Shown piece after piece: positions 58,632-64,000 of a stretch of 64,000 nt of DNA. Position numbers and translations under genes: made by a program. Source of the stretch: Flavobacterium branchiicola. Its GTDB lineage: Bacteria > Bacteroidota > Bacteroidia > Flavobacteriales > Flavobacteriaceae. The notes beneath the pieces were generated by a model. That model was not told where the DNA came from. It saw only the letters and a program-made list of their open reading frames with translations, and did not search any database. The DNA is taken from assembly GCF_018383905.1 (NCBI RefSeq), contig NZ_JAGYWA010000001.1, positions 577,518 through 641,517 on the forward strand, given 5' to 3'. The stretch's first letter is position 1. Every line of letters begins with the position of its first letter.

Positions 58632-61319
58632 CTATAAATTATATTTCATAGAAAAGATAATATACCGTGGCTGCACTGTATATTGAGAAACACGTGTGGA
58701 GAACTGCGAGAAGCTATCATCGTTAAGATAAGTGGTATTTAATAAATTGGTTGCCGAAATTTTATACTCCCATTTGCTGTTCTTTTTTTGATAAATTAAA
58801 CTGGCACTCAAAAAATCATATTCATTATCGACCGATTTATTTCCAGTGTAATAATGATAAAATTCGTACTCTGAAACAAACGAGAAACTGTCCAGAAAAT
58901 AATAATCTAATCGTGCAAAAGGTTTATCTGTATAATAAGTCGAACCGCTGTATTTATTGATCAAAGCATTGTAACCCACTTCTAAATTGGGAAGGTTTTT
59001 ATAATTTGTTGCTGCTTTTACGGTATAGCTCTGACTGAAACTTTCGGTTGTTGCCAAAACATTATTCTGAATATTATTAAATTTTGACCAGTTAAAAGTA
59101 GCATTCACGGATGCTTTATAATTCTTTAAAAATGAACGTCCGTAATTTCCCATTCCCGTAAAAGTTTCATCTGCCAAATTTGAATTATAAGGCATTGAGG
59201 ATTGATTAATCCCGTCAAAATCGGCTTTTGTTTTAATCGCATCAACTTTTTTGGTATACGTTGCATTGGCAAAAATGTTCTCGAAATTGAACATATTGTA
59301 TTTAAAATAACGAAGCGAATGCACTTGCGAAGTTGCATTTTCAAGGAAACGATTTCCTCTGAACAAACTACTGTAATCGGACAAAACATAACCTGAAGCC
59401 AACTGATTGATATCGGTAAAATCGTTTGTTAATGAGAAATTATAGGTCAGCGTTTCCGATTTTTTGATTTGATATAAAGCAAAGAAATCCGGCAGTACTT
59501 TTGTAAAATTCTGAGAATAATCTGTTCCCAATTGTGTGTTTGTCATTGTATAGGAATGCAGACTCACTCCTGGTGTCAGCGTAAATTTTCCTGTGAGGAT
59601 TTTATAATGAAATCCCAGAAAAGCATCATTAAAATTATACTTTACCTGATTGTTATTTTCCGAACTATTTAAGTCGTTTCTATCGCCATTATCCAACATC
59701 TGAAAAATATGCGAATTAAAATCCTGATAGGAATAGGTATTTCCTAAAGTAATATTGATGTTGCTTTTTGGCGTTACCATATAATAGTAATCCAGTTTGG
59801 CATCTAATTTATTGGTTTTTACAAATCGATCCTGATTCAGATCATTGCGATTTTGTCCAGAAATATACCCTGATAAATCAAACGGCTGGGTTCTTAGATT
59901 GGCATTGTAAAACGGGTTTTCATCCTGATACAAATGCTGCATTTCAAAAGCAAAAATATTTTTATCACTCTGTGTATAGTACAAACTCAAATTTTGATTT
60001 ATTGAAGTTGGATCTTGTTTTTTAGTGGTGAAAATTGTTTCTACATCTGAGACATTACTTACAACCGATTCTCTCAGTAAATCTCCATTTTCATCTTGTT
60101 TTGACAATTTAGTCAGAATATCATAATCAAACTGAAATTTATCATTTGGTTTATAGGTTGAACTTAATTTAAAAAGTCCCAGATTATTTTTCTGATGTGT
60201 TAATTCATCCCTTTTTTGCTGATCTCCTGAATCTAAAATTGTAGTCTGCGATTTGGTTTCTAAATCTGTTTTTGAAGCCGAAAGAATTCCAAAACCACTA
60301 ATATTCCAGGCTTTATTAACTGAATACGCAAAGTTTGTTGCTCCAAATTTGGTTTCAATTTCTTTGGCTCGATTGTTTCTCAAAATCGAAATCCCCAAAT
60401 CATTTGATGAAACATTAAAATTGCTTCCGCCTTTTTTCATCATGTTTTTAAATCCTCCTGTGAACTTAAAATAATCCTGAGCCGTTAGAGGCAATTCACC
60501 AATATTATTAAAATTGGTAATCAGATTTATGCTGTATTTTGGACTGTAATAAAATAATTTCGGATTAATAACATAACGGCTATCAAGCTCCCCGACGCCT
60601 ATTCCGGCTGTAACATCACCAAACCAAAAGTTCTTTTTACCTTCCTTCAATTTGATATTCATAGCCACATTGTCCTGATCATTTTCCAGACCTTTTAATG
60701 CACTAACTTCATTGTAATTTCTAAGAACCTGAACTTTATCAATCGCATCGGCTGGAATATTTTTAACGCCTAGTTTGGTATCTCCGTCAAAAAAATCCTT
60801 TCCCTCCACCATTAATTTACTCACTTTCTTGCCTTCTACTTCAATTTCTCCATCTGCATTTACCTCAACTCCGGGAAGCTTTTTTAGAACATCTTCGAGT
60901 TTTTTTTCTGTTCCCGATTTAAAAGAATCTGCATTATAAACAATGGTATCTCCTTTTATAGAAACCGGCATTTCGCGAACAATTTCAACACCTTCAAGTT
61001 CTATTCCGCTGTCGTCCATAACAATATTCTGAGCTATATTTTCAGATTTAGTCGAAAGGGTTATTTCTTTCGATTTCATTCCGAGATAACTTACTTTGAT
61101 TGTATAAGAAGTATTTGGCTTTAGCGTTAACTGAAACTTTCCTTTATCATTGGTAATTCCGTACGAATCCATTGCTTTGGTTCCGTTATTTACAGCCATA
61201 ATATTGGCCATTTCCAACGGATTTTTTTGCTCATCCTGAATGAAACCATCAAAACGAACACTTTGCGAAAAGCATATAGAAGTAAAAAGTAAGGCAAATA
61301 TAAAAAAGGTCTTATTCAT
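58632..61319 (-). CDS. TonB-dependent outer-membrane barrel with carboxypeptidase-regulatory-like domain
   Basis: This 895-residue protein has a signal peptide (MNKTFFIFALLFTSICFSQ), then a carboxypeptidase-regulatory-like domain (GFIQDEQKNPLEMANIMAVN to about residue 110). A plug follows (GTEKKLEDVLKKLPGVEVNA, VEGKDFFDGDTKLGVKNIPA), then a long barrel ending QPRYIIFSMKYNL. The KLMVEGKDFF plug variety belongs to the OMP_b-brl type often encoded next to GLPGLI proteins, as here (61367-62257, 47 bases upstream). The pair is probably one transcription unit. The transported substrate or role is unknown. Confidence 0.82.
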   Translation of the reverse strand: MNKTFFIFALLFTSICFSQSVRFDGFIQDEQKNPLEMANIMAVNNGTKAMDSYGITNDKGKFQLTLKPNTSYTIKVSYLGMKSKEITLSTKSENIAQNIVMDDSGIELEGVEIVREMPVSIKGDTIVYNADSFKSGTEKKLEDVLKKLPGVEVNADGEIEVEGKKVSKLMVEGKDFFDGDTKLGVKNIPADAIDKVQVLRNYNEVSALKGLENDQDNVAMNIKLKEGKKNFWFGDVTAGIGVGELDSRYVINPKLFYYSPKYSINLITNFNNIGELPLTAQDYFKFTGGFKNMMKKGGSNFNVSSNDLGISILRNNRAKEIETKFGATNFAYSVNKAWNISGFGILSASKTDLETKSQTTILDSGDQQKRDELTHQKNNLGLFKLSSTYKPNDKFQFDYDILTKLSKQDENGDLLRESVVSNVSDVETIFTTKKQDPTSINQNLSLYYTQSDKNIFAFEMQHLYQDENPFYNANLRTQPFDLSGYISGQNRNDLNQDRFVKTNKLDAKLDYYYMVTPKSNINITLGNTYSYQDFNSHIFQMLDNGDRNDLNSSENNNQVKYNFNDAFLGFHYKILTGKFTLTPGVSLHSYTMTNTQLGTDYSQNFTKVLPDFFALYQIKKSETLTYNFSLTNDFTDINQLASGYVLSDYSSLFRGNRFLENATSQVHSLRYFKYNMFNFENIFANATYTKKVDAIKTKADFDGINQSSMPYNSNLADETFTGMGNYGRSFLKNYKASVNATFNWSKFNNIQNNVLATTESFSQSYTVKAATNYKNLPNLEVGYNALINKYSGSTYYTDKPFARLDYYFLDSFSFVSEYEFYHYYTGNKSVDNEYDFLSASLIYQKKNSKWEYKISATNLLNTTYLNDDSFSQFSTRVSQYTVQPRYIIFSMKYNL

Positions 61320-61321
61320 TA

Positions 61322-61362
61322 TAAGAATTTTGGAATTTGGAATTTGAAGTGTGGAATTTATA
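61322..61362. repeat. Word repeat between GLPGLI and barrel genes (GGAATTTGAA type)
   Basis: TTTTGGAATTTGGAATTTGA is followed by AGTGTGGAATTTATA. This is another instance of degenerate tandem words directly upstream of a start codon. Confidence 0.5.
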
Positions 61363-61366
61363 AATT

Positions 61367-62257
61367 TTATCTTCCTATCGGCATTGCTTGTCCTCCGACA
61401 CGCCCTCGATTCATCTCTCTAAACTCTTCCATTTTTTTTATAACAGTATCATCATAATCTTTCTGTGAGATTACTTTTCCTTTTTTAGAGGGTTTAATTT
61501 CTACTTTATCTTTAGCATTCAGAACAATTTTCGAACATAAAATAGTGGTTTTTCCATCACTGATTTCTAAAATCAAACCTGGTAAACCCCAATAATTTTC
61601 CGGTCCCTGATTTACTGGAATTTCCGGTGAATACCATGCCGTTACCGTAATTTCTTTTGGCATCTCAAAATTATCCTCAAAATTGGTTTTCGTTTCTCCG
61701 GAAGTCTTTTTTACTTCTTCCTTTTTATCGTCGTTATTTTTAGGTCTGAAATTTCTAAAATCGGTTTTACTGGCTTCTTTAACGGCCGTCGCTTTATAAC
61801 AATTGTAACCGCCAATTTGTTTGGTTTCAGCTTCTAATTTCCAGTTCAGTTTTGGCAAGGAATCAATAACCAGAAATTCTTTGCCCATAAATTCTTTATC
61901 AACTGTATAGGTTTTGCTTTTTACATCTTTGTAAAATGTTCCGCCGCCACCCATAAAGGAGTTCATCATAACACGCATTCCGCCACCTTGTTGTCCGGGA
62001 GTTTCCAGCTTTTCTTCTTCTTTATAAATTGATGCTGATTTGTCAAAATTTAGAATAAATGTTTTCTCTAACATTTTTTTCATGCGCTCTTCCATATTCT
62101 TCTGCATTTCTGGCGTGATATCGCGGTTTCCCGGTCTCATTCCATCAAACTTCGGCGCCTGAGTTTTAGATTCGTAAACTGCCATTCCCTGAAAATCTTT
62201 TTGAGCCTGAACCTTAAAGAAAGTAAGCAGCACAATTAAATAAGTTAGTTTTTTCAT
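61367..62257 (-). CDS. GLPGLI family protein
   Basis: This 296-residue exported protein has a signal peptide (MKKLTYLIVLLTFFKVQAQ). It carries the defining motif WGLPGLILEISDGKTT near residue 222, preceded by ITVTAWYSPEIPVNQGPENY. The region of residues 45-110 is Met/Gly-rich (GMRPGNRD, GGGMRVMMNSFMGGGG). The family is confined largely to Bacteroidota and its function is unknown. It is commonly paired with a carboxypeptidase-like-domain TonB barrel, as here. Confidence 0.88.
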   Translation of the reverse strand: MKKLTYLIVLLTFFKVQAQKDFQGMAVYESKTQAPKFDGMRPGNRDITPEMQKNMEERMKKMLEKTFILNFDKSASIYKEEEKLETPGQQGGGMRVMMNSFMGGGGTFYKDVKSKTYTVDKEFMGKEFLVIDSLPKLNWKLEAETKQIGGYNCYKATAVKEASKTDFRNFRPKNNDDKKEEVKKTSGETKTNFEDNFEMPKEITVTAWYSPEIPVNQGPENYWGLPGLILEISDGKTTILCSKIVLNAKDKVEIKPSKKGKVISQKDYDDTVIKKMEEFREMNRGRVGGQAMPIGR

Positions 62258-62489
62258 TTTATCTGATTTGTTTTAATGACAAGTTTAGGAAACTTATTCT
62301 TCAAAATTATTATTAATTTTAAAATCCTGAAAGTTAAATATATCAATCCCAAAATGGCATCGACAAAACGGTTCATTTGTAAGACTATTGGAACTTGTAA
62401 AGGTTTAAAACTAAAAAGGGCTAAATCTCTAATTTTAAGCGGGTCTTTAAACTGGATTTTGTAATTTGGCCTTTCGAAATAATAACCCA

Positions 62490-63305
62490 ATGACAAAAAA
62501 AGTGCGCCAAATTTTATTACTGCTGTTTATTGCATGCTCTTTTTCAAGTTTTTATGGGCAAAGCGAAAAAATAAATCCTACTCTGATTTCACAACTCAAA
62601 ACTGATGCTGATGAATTTGTGGGCTATGATTCTTTCGTCTATAAATATCAGATACTCAATAACGTTTTTAGTAAAATTAAAGGAAATGAAATTTTCGAAT
62701 ACAAAAACGTTTCTTTAGGAAATATTACCAAAGTTGATATTCAGAACCCTCTTAAAATTGTTTTGTTTTATGAAGATTTTAATAGCGTTGTTTTGCTGGA
62801 TAATCAACTGAATAAAATGACAGAGATTAATTTTTCGCAAAATGAAATTCCAATTGTGGTAAGCGCTATTGGTATGTCGACACAAAATCAACTTTGGATT
62901 TACAATGCGTTGAATCAACAAATTGGTCTTTTTGATTATTTAAAAAATGAATACAAAACTGTTTCTGTTCCGTTAACCGAAAACTTTAAATATTACCAAA
63001 CCGACTTTAATACTTTTTATTGGATTGATAAAAATAACAACTGGTTTTCGTGTGATATTTTTGGAAAAATCTCGAATCTTGGAAATGTTCCTGATTTTGA
63101 TAAAATTGAAATTATTGATTCTCAAAAGTATCTTTTTAGCAAAGCTAATTTGTTGTACATAAGTAAGATTAGCAAGTCTAAAGTAAAGACAACTTCCCAA
63201 ATTGAAATTTTAGAAAAATCGTTTGACAAATTCTATTACAAAGACCAAATTTTATCTATTTTTACGGCTAAAGAAATTGTAAATTATAAAATCGTAACAC
63301 CGTAA
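62490..63305 (+). CDS. Exported protein of unknown function, coupled to the deoxynucleoside kinase gene
   Basis: The frame is open from 62466. The ATG at 62490 is preferred because it starts directly at a good signal peptide (MTKKVRQILLLLFIACSFSS). The mature part is beta-rich with repeated aromatic strands (FKYYQTDFNTFYWIDKNNNW), compatible with a propeller-like fold. No known domain was recognised. Its stop TAA overlaps the ATG of the kinase gene by one base (TAATG), showing translational coupling. Confidence 0.65.
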   Translation: MTKKVRQILLLLFIACSFSSFYGQSEKINPTLISQLKTDADEFVGYDSFVYKYQILNNVFSKIKGNEIFEYKNVSLGNITKVDIQNPLKIVLFYEDFNSVVLLDNQLNKMTEINFSQNEIPIVVSAIGMSTQNQLWIYNALNQQIGLFDYLKNEYKTVSVPLTENFKYYQTDFNTFYWIDKNNNWFSCDIFGKISNLGNVPDFDKIEIIDSQKYLFSKANLLYISKISKSKVKTTSQIEILEKSFDKFYYKDQILSIFTAKEIVNYKIVTP

Positions 63306-63919
63306 TGCACATAGCAATAGCAGGAAATATAGGCGCAGGAAAAACAACTTTAACTAAATTATTAGCTAAACATTTTAAATGGGAACCTCATTACGAAGAT
63401 GTTGTTGACAATCCGTACTTAGATGATTTTTACCACCAAATGGAGCGTTGGTCATTTAATTTACAAATTTATTTCCTTAACAGCCGTTTTCGTCAGGTGC
63501 AGCAAATTCGCGAAAGCGGAAAAAAAATCATTCAGGACAGGACGATTTATGAGGATGCTTATATTTTTGCTCCCAATTTGTACTCAATGGGATTGATGAC
63601 AAGCCGTGATTTCGAAAATTATACTTCATTATTTGAATTGATGGAATCTCTTGTAAAAGCTCCGGATTTATTGATTTATTTAAGAAGTTCTATTCCAAAT
63701 CTGGTTGGTCAGATTCACAAACGCGGACGTGAATATGAAAATTCAATTTCTATCGATTATTTAAGTCGTCTGAACGAAAGATATGAAGCCTGGATTCAGA
63801 CTTACACAAAAGGAAAGTTATTGATTATTGATGTTGACAATATTAATTTTGTTGATAATCCTGAAGATTTAGGAAACATCATTAACAGAATTGATGCTGA
63901 ATTGAACGGGTTGTTTTAG
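63305..63919 (+). CDS. Deoxynucleoside kinase
   Basis: This 204-residue kinase has the P-loop HIAIAGNIGAGKTTLTKLLA at the N-terminus, the DRS-like motif IIQDRTIYEDAYIF and the LID arginines in IHKRGREYENS. It phosphorylates deoxynucleosides (deoxyadenosine, deoxyguanosine or deoxycytidine type) for salvage. Substrate preference is not evident. The length is normal for bacterial dNKs. A terminator follows at 63943. Confidence 0.9.
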   Translation: MHIAIAGNIGAGKTTLTKLLAKHFKWEPHYEDVVDNPYLDDFYHQMERWSFNLQIYFLNSRFRQVQQIRESGKKIIQDRTIYEDAYIFAPNLYSMGLMTSRDFENYTSLFELMESLVKAPDLLIYLRSSIPNLVGQIHKRGREYENSISIDYLSRLNERYEAWIQTYTKGKLLIIDVDNINFVDNPEDLGNIINRIDAELNGLF

Positions 63920-63942
63920 AACACAAATTGCATAGATTTACA

Positions 63943-63985
63943 TAAAAAATGCCTCTAATAAATTTTTAGAGGCATTTTTATTTAC
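63943..63985 (+). terminator. Intrinsic terminator of the kinase gene
   Basis: The arms AAAAATGCCTCTAA and TTAGAGGCATTTTT form a 14-bp stem with a short loop, followed by ATTT. Confidence 0.9.
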
Positions 63986-64000
63986 AAGCAACTTTGTTAA

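Overview
The window looks like a low-GC Flavobacterium-type chromosome (phylum Bacteroidota). Supporting signs are the gliding-motility ATPase GldA, a type IX secretion sorting domain, many TonB-dependent receptors, a GLPGLI protein, and promoters of the TTG-N18-20-TAnnTTTG type without clear Shine-Dalgarno sequences. No tRNA, rRNA, CRISPR array, prophage or complete insertion sequence was recognised.

Layout. Positions 1-7749 (minus) hold a large SpvB/Tc-toxin-B-like protein that runs off the left edge, and a T9SS-sorted surface protein just upstream of it. Positions 8081-9429 hold two paralogous small outer-membrane barrels, each behind a sigma-54-like promoter. gldA and a TonB-family barrel follow on the plus strand. 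Positions 13259-18153 form an iron/siderophore-type operon (receptor, DUF4374 lipoprotein, PepSY protein). Positions 18445-21964 carry a PLP decarboxylase, a dicarboxylate symporter and a methyltransferase.

From about 22 to 56 kb the window is almost entirely sulfur metabolism. It has split MetH plus MetF (22229-28130). A sulfate-to-sulfide cluster reads leftwards from 38302: TauE transporter, APS reductase CysH, CysD, CysN, sulfite reductase, CobA, Met8-like siroheme synthase and a ferredoxin-NADP reductase. An Rrf2 regulator and a second TauE lie beside it. Next come MetZ, OsmC, ThrA, MetX, a homoserine-dehydrogenase-like paralogue, MetY, a TonB receptor and MetK. The right end holds a secreted thioredoxin/TPR-like protein, another TonB-type barrel, a GLPGLI protein, an unknown exported protein and a deoxynucleoside kinase.

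The most interesting content is regulatory. Two S-box (SAM-I) riboswitches precede metH and metX. A SAM-II-like aptamer with inserted hairpins precedes metK. Three separate transcription units begin with short Met/Cys-rich leader peptides followed by intrinsic terminators, the architecture of classical ribosome-mediated attenuation. Two of the three also share the terminator core CCCTTTTGGTA and are followed by related 62-67 residue proteins of unknown function. The third shows overlapping 1:2, 2:3 and 3:4 pairings and precedes a TonB receptor, which suggests that the receptor imports a sulfur compound. Intergenic regions are rich in REP-like and degenerate word repeats.
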